Shown here piece after piece: positions 43,255-51,556 of a DNA stretch of 64,000 nucleotides. The stretch is from assembly GCF_000146185.1 (NCBI RefSeq), contig NC_012778.1, forward strand, positions 806,001-870,000. The letters run 5' to 3'. Origin of the DNA: [Eubacterium] eligens ATCC 27750. GTDB taxonomy: Bacteria > Bacillota > Clostridia > Lachnospirales > Lachnospiraceae. The notes below the pieces were generated by a model. That model saw only the letters and a program-made list of their open reading frames with translations. It did no database searches and was not told where the DNA came from. Both the position numbers and the translations under genes were made by a program. The first letter of the stretch is position 1. Every line of letters begins with the position of its first letter.

Positions 43255-45372
43255 ATGGATGTAAGCCAGTATTTAGAGATATTTATTGATGAATCTAACG
43301 AACATTTACAGAACTTAAGTGATGGTATTATGATTCTTGAAAAAGAACCAGATAATAGTGATACTATTAATGAAATATTCAGGGCAGCACACTCTCTTAA
43401 GGGTATGGCTGGAACTATGGGATATAAGAGAATGCAGAATCTTACACATGATATGGAAAATGTATTCTCAGAGGTCCGCAACGGAAATATTAAAGTAGAT
43501 TCAAGAATGGTTGATGTGTTATTCCAGTGTCTTGATGCACTTGAACAGTATGTTAATAATATTCAGGAAACATCAGATGAGGGAACAGATGATAATGAAC
43601 CTATAATTAAGGCTCTTAACTCATTTATTGTTAATAATGAGGATAAGGGTATACTTCCAGAAGAAGCTAAGAAGGAAGACGTTCCTGCTGAGGAAAAGAA
43701 AGAAGAAAATGTTGAAGCCGGCGATGGCTCATATGCTAAATATAACAACATGGTGTTTGCTGATTTTGAAAAGAATGCTGTTAATGAAGCTCTTGAGAAG
43801 AAAATGAATGTTTTCGTTATCAAGGTGAGTGTTGATGAAAACTGTATTCTTAAGGCTGCAAGAGCTTTTCTTGTATTTAAGAATCTTGAAGGTCATTGCG
43901 ATATTATTAAGTCAGAGCCGTCAGCACAGGATATTGAGGATGAGAAGTTCGAACTTGATTTCAGTATAGTTGTAGTTACTGAAGAAAGTTATGAATCTAT
44001 TATTGGAATAATTAAGAATGTATCAGAGATTAAAGATGCTGCAGGTGAAGCCATAACAACTCCTTTTGCAGAAGATGATGAAAAGGAAGAAGTCAAAGAA
44101 GAACCAAAGCATGAAGAAAACAAGAACCAGTCAGAGACAAAGCCGGCTGCTGCATCAGCTACAGCAAAGAAACAGACTCCGGCAGCTAATAATAACAAGT
44201 CTGGCAAGACGGTAAGTCATACGGTCCGTGTAGATATTGAAAAGCTTGATGTCCTTATGAATCTTGTGAGCGAACTTATTATTGCAAAGAACGGGCTTGT
44301 ATCTGCAAGTGTAACAGAAGATGGAACAACATCTGTTAATCAGAAATTCGGTGAGCAGATTGAGTATCTTGAGAGGGTAACGACTAACCTTCATGAGTCT
44401 GTTATGAAAGTAAGAATGATGCCTATTGAGAGTGTATTTGCAAAATATCCTAGAATGATAAGAGATCTTAATAAGAAGCTTGGCAAGAAGATGGAACTTT
44501 ACATGTCTGGTGAAGAGACTGAACTTGATAGAACAGTTATTGATGAGATTGGAGATCCAATCATGCATCTGTTGAGAAATTCTGCTGATCATGGTCTTGA
44601 AAGTGCTGAAGTGAGAGCGGAGAGAGGAAAGCCAGAGGTTGGTTCTATATGGCTTGATGCTTATCAGGAAGGTAACAATGTTGTTATTGAAGTAAGAGAT
44701 GATGGTAATGGTATTGATGTAGAAAAGGTTAAACAGAAAGCTGTTGAAAAGGGAAATCTTACTCAGGAGCAGGCAGATGTACTTACAGAGAAAGAAGCTA
44801 TTGATCTTTTATTCAAGCCAAGCTTCTCAACATCTGATAAAGTTACAGATGTATCAGGAAGAGGTGTTGGACTTGATGTTGTTAAGTCTAAGATAGAAGC
44901 TCTTGGTGGTGATGTTGAAGTCAAGACTACATATGGCGAAGGAAGTACATTTAGTATAAGGCTTCCTCTTACACTTGCTATTATTCAGGCACTTATGGTT
45001 AAGGTTGGCGAAGAAAAGTATGCGATAGCGCTTGGCTCTATTGAAACTATTGAAGATGTACCAGTAAGTGAAATTAAGTATGTTCATGCTAAGGAAGTTA
45101 TTAATCTCAGAGGCAATGTAATTCCTCTTATAAGATTAAGAGAACTTCTTGATGTACCGGGTGAACCTGAAGAATCAGACAATATAGTTATAGTAATTGT
45201 CCGTAAGGGAGATAAGCTTGCAGGTCTTGTGGTTGATAATCTTATTGGACAGATGGAAATTGTTATTAAGTCACTTGGTAAATACATTAATATTAACAGA
45301 ATGATAAGTGGTGCCACGATTCTTGGTGATGGTTCTGTTGCCCTTATTATTGATGCCAATACACTTGTATAG
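43255..45372 (+). CDS. cheA: Chemotaxis histidine kinase CheA
   Basis: This 705-residue kinase has the P1 HPt domain with H46 in FRAAHSLKGMAGTMG and a P2 region with acidic linkers (Glu/Lys-rich at about 140-165 and 275-320). The P3 dimerisation helix follows, then the P4 ATPase with HLLRNSADHGLE, DDGNGID and GRGVGLDVVKS, and the P5 CheW-like domain. I start at ATG 43255 (GGGGG 10 bases upstream), one base after the cheB stop, instead of ATG 43237 inside cheB, which adds six residues unlike CheA. Confidence 0.96.
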   Translation: MDVSQYLEIFIDESNEHLQNLSDGIMILEKEPDNSDTINEIFRAAHSLKGMAGTMGYKRMQNLTHDMENVFSEVRNGNIKVDSRMVDVLFQCLDALEQYVNNIQETSDEGTDDNEPIIKALNSFIVNNEDKGILPEEAKKEDVPAEEKKEENVEAGDGSYAKYNNMVFADFEKNAVNEALEKKMNVFVIKVSVDENCILKAARAFLVFKNLEGHCDIIKSEPSAQDIEDEKFELDFSIVVVTEESYESIIGIIKNVSEIKDAAGEAITTPFAEDDEKEEVKEEPKHEENKNQSETKPAAASATAKKQTPAANNNKSGKTVSHTVRVDIEKLDVLMNLVSELIIAKNGLVSASVTEDGTTSVNQKFGEQIEYLERVTTNLHESVMKVRMMPIESVFAKYPRMIRDLNKKLGKKMELYMSGEETELDRTVIDEIGDPIMHLLRNSADHGLESAEVRAERGKPEVGSIWLDAYQEGNNVVIEVRDDGNGIDVEKVKQKAVEKGNLTQEQADVLTEKEAIDLLFKPSFSTSDKVTDVSGRGVGLDVVKSKIEALGGDVEVKTTYGEGSTFSIRLPLTLAIIQALMVKVGEEKYAIALGSIETIEDVPVSEIKYVHAKEVINLRGNVIPLIRLRELLDVPGEPEESDNIVIVIVRKGDKLAGLVVDNLIGQMEIVIKSLGKYININRMISGATILGDGSVALIIDANTLV

Positions 45373-45386
45373 AGGAGGAATATGTA

Positions 45387-45860
45387 ATGGAAAATGTTAA
45401 TGTTATAGAAGATAAGAGTGCAGAGTCAACAACTTCTGTACAGTATATTGTTGTCAAAATAGGCAATGAGCAGTATGGTATTGATATTAAATATATTGAT
45501 AATATTGTCAGAAGCCAGAGCATTACAAGAGTCCCTAAGACACAGGCATACTATAAGGGTGTTATTAACTTAAGAGGTGAGATATGTCCTATAATGAGTA
45601 TGCGCCTTAAATTAGGACTTGCAGATGATGAATTAACAGATAAAACAAGATTTATAATTGTAAAAGTAGAAGGTGCATCTATTGGCGTGATTGTAGATCA
45701 GGTTAAAGAAGTTGTTACTCTTGAAAGTGAAGAGATAGAGCGTGTAAGCAGGTCAACAGGTGATGATGCGGCAACTAATTATATCAATGCAATTGGAAAA
45801 AAAGATGGGGAACTTATTTCACTTTTGGACATTGTAAGTCTTGTTGTAGAGAATGATTAA
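45387..45860 (+). CDS. cheW: Chemotaxis coupling protein CheW
   Basis: This 157-residue SH3-like adaptor links receptors to CheA. It has the CheW pattern VVKIGNEQYGIDIKYIDNIV, then RVPKTQAYYKGVINLRGEIC and the VIVDQVKEVVTLESEEIE segment. GGAGGAATATGTA precedes the ATG, 14 bases after cheA. The gene end overlaps a possible upstream start of cheC. Confidence 0.96.
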   Translation: MENVNVIEDKSAESTTSVQYIVVKIGNEQYGIDIKYIDNIVRSQSITRVPKTQAYYKGVINLRGEICPIMSMRLKLGLADDELTDKTRFIIVKVEGASIGVIVDQVKEVVTLESEEIERVSRSTGDDAATNYINAIGKKDGELISLLDIVSLVVEND

Positions 45861-45876
45861 TGTAAGAGGTGAAGGT

Positions 45877-46503
45877 ATGTCGAAAATCGATTTAAATCAG
45901 CTTAATGATATACAGTATGATGTTCTTAGAGAAATAGGCAATATAGGCGCAGGTAATGCTACAACAGCATTATCACAGATGCTTAATCAGAAAATGGATA
46001 TGTCTGTTCCTAAGGTTGCACTTGTGCCATTTAATGAAATATCAGATGTTATGGGGTCTGAGGATCAGACTGTTGTTGGTATTATGTTAGGCTTTGAGGG
46101 GGATGTGGAAGGAATGATGATGTTCCTTTTTGACACAAAATCAGCACATCACTTGGTCAATACTCTTATGATGAGAGATAAAGAGGATGGAGTCGAAGAA
46201 GGAGCAGAATTTTCTGATATGGATATGTCGGCTCTTAATGAGATCGGAAATATTGTTTCCGGCTCATATCTTACAGCAATATCCAAGCTTACTAATCTTA
46301 AAATGATATCAACTGTTCCAGAGATGACAATTGATATGATAGGAGCATTACTTAGCGTACCGGCTTCTGAATTCGGTAAATATGGAGATAAGCTTTTACT
46401 TATACAATCCCAGTTTGGAGAACTGGATTTTGTTAATGGATATTTCCTTATGATTCCTGAACTTAATTCATATGACAAGTTGTTAGAGTCGTTAGGTGTG
46501 TAG
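45877..46503 (+). CDS. cheC: CheY-P phosphatase CheC
   Basis: This 208-residue protein carries two CheC active-site helices, DVLREIGNIGAGNATTALSQ and ALNEIGNIVSGSYLTAISKL, each with the E..N pair that catalyses CheY-P hydrolysis. CheC also binds CheD to control receptor deamidation in the Bacillus-type adaptation system. ATG 45877 is preceded by AGAGGTGA; the earlier ATG 45853 lies inside cheW and lacks a ribosome site. Confidence 0.94.
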   Translation: MSKIDLNQLNDIQYDVLREIGNIGAGNATTALSQMLNQKMDMSVPKVALVPFNEISDVMGSEDQTVVGIMLGFEGDVEGMMMFLFDTKSAHHLVNTLMMRDKEDGVEEGAEFSDMDMSALNEIGNIVSGSYLTAISKLTNLKMISTVPEMTIDMIGALLSVPASEFGKYGDKLLLIQSQFGELDFVNGYFLMIPELNSYDKLLESLGV

Positions 46504-46527
46504 GATATTTTTGAAAGAGTTATGATT

Positions 46528-47013
46528 ATGGGAAGTATGATAAAGGTAGGCATGGCTGATTTAAAGGCATGTAAATGCCCTGATTCTCTTACAACATTGG
46601 GATTGGGCTCATGTGTAGGCGTTGCATTATATGATCCGGTAACAAAAGTGAGTGGACTGTTGCACTGTATGTTACCGGATAGTACCCAGTTTAGAAATAA
46701 TACCAATGTTGCTAAGTTTGCAGATACTGGTATAGATGAACTGATAAAACAGATGAAATCTTTAGGAGCTAATGACAGCAGGCTTGTAGCTAAGATAGCC
46801 GGTGGTGCACAGATGTTTGCAAACAGGACTAATAGCGAAGCTTTAAGAGTAGGGGAACGCAATGTTATTGCGGTAAAACAAAAATTAAAAAGTCTCAATA
46901 TAAGAATTCTGTCACAGGATTGTGGTGAAAATTTTGGTAGAACAGTGGAGTTTTATTCGGAGACAGGTGATTATGTTATTAAAGCAGTAGGTAAACCGCA
47001 GAAAGCTATATAA
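46528..47013 (+). CDS. cheD: Chemoreceptor glutamine deamidase CheD
   Basis: This protein of about 161 residues has the CheD active-site elements: cysteine in LGLGSCVGVALYDP, histidine in LLHCMLPDS, and the KIAGGAQMF motif. It deamidates receptor glutamines and is regulated by CheC, encoded just upstream. Three ATGs lie close together (46522, 46528, 46537); AAAGAG at 46514-46519 is best spaced for 46528, but the exact start is uncertain by a few residues. Confidence 0.93.
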   Translation: MGSMIKVGMADLKACKCPDSLTTLGLGSCVGVALYDPVTKVSGLLHCMLPDSTQFRNNTNVAKFADTGIDELIKQMKSLGANDSRLVAKIAGGAQMFANRTNSEALRVGERNVIAVKQKLKSLNIRILSQDCGENFGRTVEFYSETGDYVIKAVGKPQKAI

Positions 47014-47053
47014 TTTATTATATGAACATGCTGATTGAATAATTGGAGGCTTT

Positions 47054-47311
47054 ATGAATAAATTTAGAAATTTGCCGGCTCTGATTACATTGCTGGCAGG
47101 ATTTATAACCAGTGTTATCATGATTGTACATAGATATTCACTGGTTAATTTTATGTGGGTACTGATAGCAGTTATGGCTGGTTTTTATATTTGCGGGGTA
47201 CTTATTAGGTTTGCACTTAATAAAGTGGTGCAGAATAAAGAAGAAAAAGAAAATACTACAGAAGCTGAAGAACAGGAACAGAAAGAGGGACAAGAATCCG
47301 TAGAAGAATAA
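47054..47311 (+). CDS. Small two-helix membrane protein of unknown function
   Basis: This 85-residue protein has two transmembrane helices (about residues 8-26 and 33-55) and an acidic, Glu/Gln/Lys-rich cytoplasmic or external tail (about 58-85). I do not recognise a family. It lies between cheD and sigD, with TTGGAGG upstream of the ATG, so it is co-expressed with the flagellar genes. The small size and conserved placement suggest a membrane accessory protein; no function can be assigned. Confidence 0.75.
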   Translation: MNKFRNLPALITLLAGFITSVIMIVHRYSLVNFMWVLIAVMAGFYICGVLIRFALNKVVQNKEEKENTTEAEEQEQKEGQESVEE

Positions 47312-47377
47312 TAGTGGCGCTAAAGCCAGATTTATGTTATTATTTCTACATATTTTATTATTTTGGGGGCACTGACC

Positions 47378-48136
47378 ATGGATGAGGCAGGCAGGGATAA
47401 ACTGTGGAAGAATTATATATCAACCCATAGCAATGAGTATAGGGATGAATTGATAGTTGAGTACGCACAGCTTGTTAAGCTGGTTGCTGGAAGACTTAAT
47501 ATGTATCTTGGGTATAATGTAGAATACGATGATCTTGTAGGTTATGGAATATTTGGGCTTATTGATGCTATTGATAAGTTTGATTATGGCAAGAATGTAA
47601 AGTTTGAAACATATGCCAGTTTAAGAATAAGAGGTGCAATTCTTGATCAGATAAGAAAAATGGACTGGATACCGAGATCTTTAAGACAGAAGCAAAAACG
47701 CATAGAAGCTGCAATGACTAAGATAGAAAGCGAAACAGGGCATATTGCAAGTGATGAGGAGCTTGCTGCTGAATTAGGAATAACACAGGATGAATTGTCA
47801 GACTGGCAGGGGAAAATGAAGGCATCTAACCTTATATCACTTGATGAATATACAGAAGCTGGAAGTGAAGTTAAAATGGAATCGGTTGGTAATTCACATT
47901 TTGACCAGCCAGAAGATGCCATGGAAAAAGAAGAACTTAAGAAAATGATGGTAAAAGCGATTGACTCGCTGACAGAGAAGGAACGTAGTGTTGTTGTTTT
48001 GTATTATTATGAAGAAATGACATTAAAAGAAATAAGTCTTACACTTGAGGTTTCCGAGTCAAGAGTATCACAGCTACATACCAAAGCACTTAATAAAATG
48101 AAAAAATTATTAGGTGATTATGTATTTACTTTATAA
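47378..48136 (+). CDS. fliA: Flagellar sigma factor sigma-28 (FliA/SigD)
   Basis: This 252-residue sigma-70 family protein is of the FliA/SigD group. Region 2 includes YDDLVGYGIFGLIDAIDKFD, FETYASLRIRGAILDQIRKM and the FliA hallmark DWIPRSLRQKQKRIE. Region 4 ends with EMTLKEISLTLEVSESRVSQ. It directs late flagellar and chemotaxis genes such as flagellin and receptors, which are elsewhere. I use ATG 47378, with GGGGGC about 8 bases upstream, rather than TTG 47363. Upstream 66 bases show no clear promoter, so it is likely read from the operon, like B. subtilis sigD. Confidence 0.96.
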   Translation: MDEAGRDKLWKNYISTHSNEYRDELIVEYAQLVKLVAGRLNMYLGYNVEYDDLVGYGIFGLIDAIDKFDYGKNVKFETYASLRIRGAILDQIRKMDWIPRSLRQKQKRIEAAMTKIESETGHIASDEELAAELGITQDELSDWQGKMKASNLISLDEYTEAGSEVKMESVGNSHFDQPEDAMEKEELKKMMVKAIDSLTEKERSVVVLYYYEEMTLKEISLTLEVSESRVSQLHTKALNKMKKLLGDYVFTL

Positions 48137-48163
48137 CATATAATTTTAAAAGGGGATTATGGC

Positions 48164-49771
48164 ATGATAGATAACTGCAGGACTGGATATTTTCAATTTG
48201 ATGCTAGACAAGACGGACTGTATTTTATAGTTTTTCCTCCAAAGGATGGAAACAGACCGGTAAGTATTGATGATGTATTGTACTACATTGAAAAGAAGAA
48301 GATAAATTGTGACACTGTAAAACTCGGTGAGGCTGTTAAGGCAGGCTGTAATACAGAAACAGAAGTTAAAGTATCTGAAGAGATAGTTCATCCGTATGCT
48401 GAATTTGTCGATTACCGTATAAGTGCAGACTGTATGAGAGCAGAAGCGGTTTTTTATCCGCCTTTTGTAGGAGCTGATATGCTCACAATGGAAGAAATCG
48501 TAAAAGATTTACAGTATTTGGGCATTAAACATGGTATAGATAATAACAGTATTGAGCAGATGCTTTCGGTCAGGGAATATGGTAAGGCATATAATGTAGC
48601 TGCAGGAACTGCACCACGGGATGGACAAGACGGATATATTGAATATAAGTTTAATACTGAATTGAAGCCGCGCCCAAAGATAAATGATGATGGCACTGTG
48701 GATTTTCACACGCTTGAGAATATTAATCATGTTAACAAAGGCGATGTTGTAGCTGTGCTGCACAGAGAGGACAGAGGAGATGACGGCATAGATTTATTAG
48801 GGCGAAGAGTACTGCCTAAAAAGGTTAATCATGTGGTGTTCAGACATGGTAAAAATCTTGTTCAGTCAGAGGATGGTAAAGAACTCATATCACAGGTTAG
48901 TGGGCATGTGGTATTAGAAGGCGATAAAATATTTGTTTCAAATGTACTTGAACTTGTTAATGTTGATAATTCTACAGGTGATATAGATTATGACGGAGAT
49001 GTAGTAATAAAAGGCAATGTGGTTGCTGGCTTTACTGTGAAGGCAGCAGGTAATATAACTGTAAGTGGAATTGTTGAAGGAGCTACGGTTATTGCTGGTG
49101 GTTCAATTACATTTAACAGAGGAATCCAGGGTATGACAAAGGCTGTAGTAAAGGCTGGCGGAAGTATTGTTTCCAAATTCATAGAAAGTGCTGAAAGCGT
49201 ATCGGCAGGTGGAAGCATTGAGGCGGATTCTATCCTGCATAGTAAAGTTACATCCAAGGAAACTATAAAGGCTTCGGGAAAGAATGGTCTGATAATCGGT
49301 GGGGATGTAAAAGCAGTATATATGATTGAGGCTAAGGCAATAGGTAATACAATGGGAACCAATACGACAGTAGGTGTTGGCGTTAATCCTGCGATGAAGA
49401 GAAGAGTGGATGAATTAAAGAACAGCCTTGATAAGCTTGGAAATAATAAAATCCAGTTGGATCAGCTTCTTTCTGCTATTAGAAAAAAACAGGAACTGGA
49501 AGGCAGTCTTGATGCGGAAAAACATGAACTCCAGACTAAAACAATGCGTAATGTCATAATGCTTGAGCAGGAGATAACAAAACAGAAGAAAGAACTTGAA
49601 GAATTAAGAAAACAGATAGGCGAAGAAAAGCGGGCATGTATAAAGGTTTATGATGCAGCATATGTAGGAGTTAAACTGGTGTTCGGAGATCAATGTATGT
49701 TCCTTAAAAAGAAATATGATTATTGTCAGTTTGTTAAAGAAGGAGCAGATATTAAATGCGTTGCAATTTAG
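48164..49771 (+). CDS. FapA/DUF342 flagellar assembly protein A
   Basis: This 535-residue protein belongs to the FapA (DUF342) family. The N-terminal half includes the DUF342 strands, the centre (about 265-400) is a Gly/Val/Ile repeat beta-helix (GNVVAGFTVKAAGNITVSGI and similar turns), and the C-terminus (about 415-490) is a coiled coil. Members follow sigD or sit in flagellar clusters in clostridia; a scaffolding role is suspected but not shown. ATG 48164 with AGGGG upstream is used; the ATG at 48159 gives an immediate stop. Confidence 0.85.
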   Translation: MIDNCRTGYFQFDARQDGLYFIVFPPKDGNRPVSIDDVLYYIEKKKINCDTVKLGEAVKAGCNTETEVKVSEEIVHPYAEFVDYRISADCMRAEAVFYPPFVGADMLTMEEIVKDLQYLGIKHGIDNNSIEQMLSVREYGKAYNVAAGTAPRDGQDGYIEYKFNTELKPRPKINDDGTVDFHTLENINHVNKGDVVAVLHREDRGDDGIDLLGRRVLPKKVNHVVFRHGKNLVQSEDGKELISQVSGHVVLEGDKIFVSNVLELVNVDNSTGDIDYDGDVVIKGNVVAGFTVKAAGNITVSGIVEGATVIAGGSITFNRGIQGMTKAVVKAGGSIVSKFIESAESVSAGGSIEADSILHSKVTSKETIKASGKNGLIIGGDVKAVYMIEAKAIGNTMGTNTTVGVGVNPAMKRRVDELKNSLDKLGNNKIQLDQLLSAIRKKQELEGSLDAEKHELQTKTMRNVIMLEQEITKQKKELEELRKQIGEEKRACIKVYDAAYVGVKLVFGDQCMFLKKKYDYCQFVKEGADIKCVAI

Positions 49772-49795
49772 AACGCATTTGAATGGAGGTATCAT

Positions 49796-50107
49796 ATGGT
49801 TATTAAGCCGATAGAATTCGCGATGATACAGCAGCAGAACAATGTTTCTAAATCACAACATAATATAGAAACAAGGCCAATGGCTGAACAACAGGCTATA
49901 ACACAGCAGGTTGAAAAGAATGCAGAACATAATTCACAGCAGGTTAATAAAAAAGACAATGCTGATAATGAGAATGCCCATTATGATGCAAAAGATAAAA
50001 GTAATAATGAATACAGTAATGACAGAGAGCACTCTCGTAAGAAAAAAGACGATGGCAGGGTTATTATAAAAGGTCAGGGCAGTGCGGATTTTGATGTTAA
50101 GATATAA
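49796..50107 (+). CDS. Small disordered hydrophilic protein, unknown function
   Basis: This 103-residue protein is rich in Asn, Gln, Lys and Asp and has no hydrophobic segment, so it is probably largely disordered. The only ordered-looking elements are the N-terminal MVIKPIEFAMIQQQNNVSKS and the C-terminal RVIIKGQGSADFDVKI. I do not recognise a named family. TGGAGGTATCAT precedes the ATG. It lies 24 bases after fapA and 15 bases before the next gene, inside the flagellar transcription unit. Confidence 0.7.
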   Translation: MVIKPIEFAMIQQQNNVSKSQHNIETRPMAEQQAITQQVEKNAEHNSQQVNKKDNADNENAHYDAKDKSNNEYSNDREHSRKKKDDGRVIIKGQGSADFDVKI

Positions 50108-50122
50108 TATTTGGAGGAAGTA

Positions 50123-50863
50123 ATGAACGCAATTGAAGTGTTTCTGATAATAGCGGGAATAATCTGCGTTATAGTCAGTGTTGTAATGAATTTTTCAGAA
50201 CAGAGTGAAAAAACAGAAAATATTATTCCAACTGATTTGACGGATGAACAGAAGAACAAGATAAAGCAGCAGGTTGATGGCATAATTGAAAATCAGGTTA
50301 ATGGTTTGTCAGAAAAGACAGAAGCAGCTTTGGATAAGATATCAAATACTAAAATTCTGGAAATGAATGAGTATGCGGAGAGTGTTCTTGGAGAAATTAA
50401 CAGAAACCATAATGAAACAGTATTCCTGTACGACATGCTTAATGAGAAAGCTAAGGAAATAAAGACAACAGTTAAGGATGTTAATAATGCTAAAAAGCAG
50501 GTGGAAAAAATTCATGCTGAGGTAAAAGAGTCTGATGATATTGTTGTAAATATGCATGATAAAACAGATAATGATGCAAAAACAGCATATGAAAATGATG
50601 GATATGCTGATAAAGATACCAAGGATACAGCTAAGGAAAGACTGACGGCACTTGTTAAGAAGAATGATGATAAGATAAAATCCTCTGATGGCAGGAAGAA
50701 AGTGAACAGACAGGCTGAAAAGCTTGCTCCTGAGATGTCTAATAATGAGAAAATTCTTAAGCTTAACGAAAAGGGTATTGCTGTAAAGGAAATTGCGAAA
50801 CAGCTTAACTTAGGAATAGGAGAAGTGAAGCTTGTCATTGACCTTTACAAAGGTGGTAAGTAA
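50123..50863 (+). CDS. DUF6115-like membrane-anchored coiled-coil protein (SwrB-like architecture)
   Basis: This 246-residue protein has an N-terminal transmembrane helix (about 3-22, VFLIIAGIICVIVSVVM), a long coiled coil (about 40-140), a charged region, and a C-terminal helix-turn-helix-like segment (LKLNEKGIAVKEIAKQLNLG followed by IGEVKLVIDLYKGG). I recognise this as DUF6115-like. B. subtilis SwrB, also encoded between sigD and rpsB, has the same plan and activates flagellar export-gate assembly, so an analogous role is inferred, not shown. ATG 50123 follows TTGGAGGAAG; TTG 50111 is rejected. Confidence 0.7.
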   Translation: MNAIEVFLIIAGIICVIVSVVMNFSEQSEKTENIIPTDLTDEQKNKIKQQVDGIIENQVNGLSEKTEAALDKISNTKILEMNEYAESVLGEINRNHNETVFLYDMLNEKAKEIKTTVKDVNNAKKQVEKIHAEVKESDDIVVNMHDKTDNDAKTAYENDGYADKDTKDTAKERLTALVKKNDDKIKSSDGRKKVNRQAEKLAPEMSNNEKILKLNEKGIAVKEIAKQLNLGIGEVKLVIDLYKGGK

Positions 50864-50865
50864 TT

Positions 50866-51405
50866 ATGAAATTTAAATATTATATGAGAGGATTTGGTGC
50901 GGGGCTGATAGCTGCCACAATAATACTTATGATTGCTGGAAAGGTTGACGATAATAACAAATCACTTTCAGCAGATAAGAAGCAGACAGACAGTACCGGT
51001 TCGGTGATAGCGTTTACTACTGAAAGTTCTACAGAGGATAAAAGCCAGAGTGAAACAGAAGAACAGACTGAAACACAAAAACAGGAAAATACGAGCACTA
51101 AAGAAATAATTATATCAGAAACAAAGGCTACACATGTTGCTGAAGAGAATACTACGCAGCGTCCAACAGTCAGGATAACGACAGGAGATGGGAGCGGAGA
51201 GACTGAACTTATATTTTCAGGGGTGTATACAGCTGCACAGGCAGCAGATATATTATTTGATGCAGGTATCATAACTGATAAGACAGAATTTTATACATAT
51301 ATGTATACAACAGGATATGATAAAAAAATGCGCGATGGCACATACAGACTTAAACCTGGAGATTCATATGAGACAATTGCCAAAACAATTACTCAGACAA
51401 AATAA
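50866..51405 (+). CDS. Membrane-anchored protein with YceG/MltG-like C-terminal region
   Basis: This 179-residue protein has a transmembrane helix (about 8-25, RGFGAGLIAATIILMIAGKV), a Ser/Thr/Glu/Gln-rich spacer (about 30-110), and a C-terminal domain (about 115-178) with AAQAADILFDAGIITDKTEF and a following DGTYRLKPGDSYETIAKTIT motif. That motif resembles the LysM-like N-terminal subdomain of MltG/YceG lytic transglycosylases. The catalytic domain of MltG is absent, so enzymatic activity is unlikely; cell-wall binding is inferred. It begins 2 bases after the previous stop (AAAGGTGG upstream) and ends the flagellar cluster. Confidence 0.7.
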   Translation: MKFKYYMRGFGAGLIAATIILMIAGKVDDNNKSLSADKKQTDSTGSVIAFTTESSTEDKSQSETEEQTETQKQENTSTKEIIISETKATHVAEENTTQRPTVRITTGDGSGETELIFSGVYTAAQAADILFDAGIITDKTEFYTYMYTTGYDKKMRDGTYRLKPGDSYETIAKTITQTK

Positions 51406-51413
51406 AAAAACAC

Positions 51414-51442
51414 TTGCAATATATTGCATGTATTGATATAAT
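51414..51442 (+). promoter_or_regulatory. Strong promoter of rpsB
   Basis: TTGCAA (51414-51419), a 17-base spacer and TATAAT (51437-51442) preceded by TGA (extended -10). It starts only 9 bases after the last flagellar-cluster gene, with no terminator in between. Transcription from near 51449 would leave a leader of about 108 bases. Confidence 0.85.
51415..51428 (+). promoter_or_regulatory. Perfect 14-bp palindrome over the rpsB -35 box
   Basis: TGCAATATATTGCA is its own reverse complement and covers five bases of the -35 hexamer plus the first part of the spacer. It could be an operator, or chance in AT-rich DNA; no regulator is known to me for it. Confidence 0.4.
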
Positions 51443-51477
51443 ACACTTCGTGTGAAAAAACATGCAGGTGGATTTTA

Positions 51478-51508
51478 CGGCTGGTGCCGGTTTACGCGCC
51501 GGTGGCCG
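51478..51508 (+). promoter_or_regulatory. GC-rich stem-loop in the rpsB leader (candidate ribosomal-protein autoregulatory site)
   Basis: An outer stem CGGCT (51478-51482) with GGCCG (51504-51508) and an inner stem GCCGG (51486-51490) with CCGGT (51499-51503) enclose an 8-base loop, with a 3-base bulge GGT on the 5' side. It stands out as GC-rich in an AT-rich leader and lies about 48 bases before the rpsB start. Ribosomal protein operons are commonly controlled by the encoded protein binding such leaders; S2 as the ligand is inference. Confidence 0.5.
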
Positions 51509-51556
51509 GAAAAGAAGAAGCCCGCAAAAGATTAATTAACCAATGGAGGTATCAAA

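Noticed and set aside
49800..49815. Sigma-28-like -10 (GCCGATAG) at the start of the 103-residue gene
   Set aside because: No TAAA-type -35 at the right distance, and it lies inside coding sequence.
51440..51455. Small hairpin ACAC-TTC-GTGT at the rpsB transcript start
   Set aside because: Only four base pairs; too weak to call a functional element.
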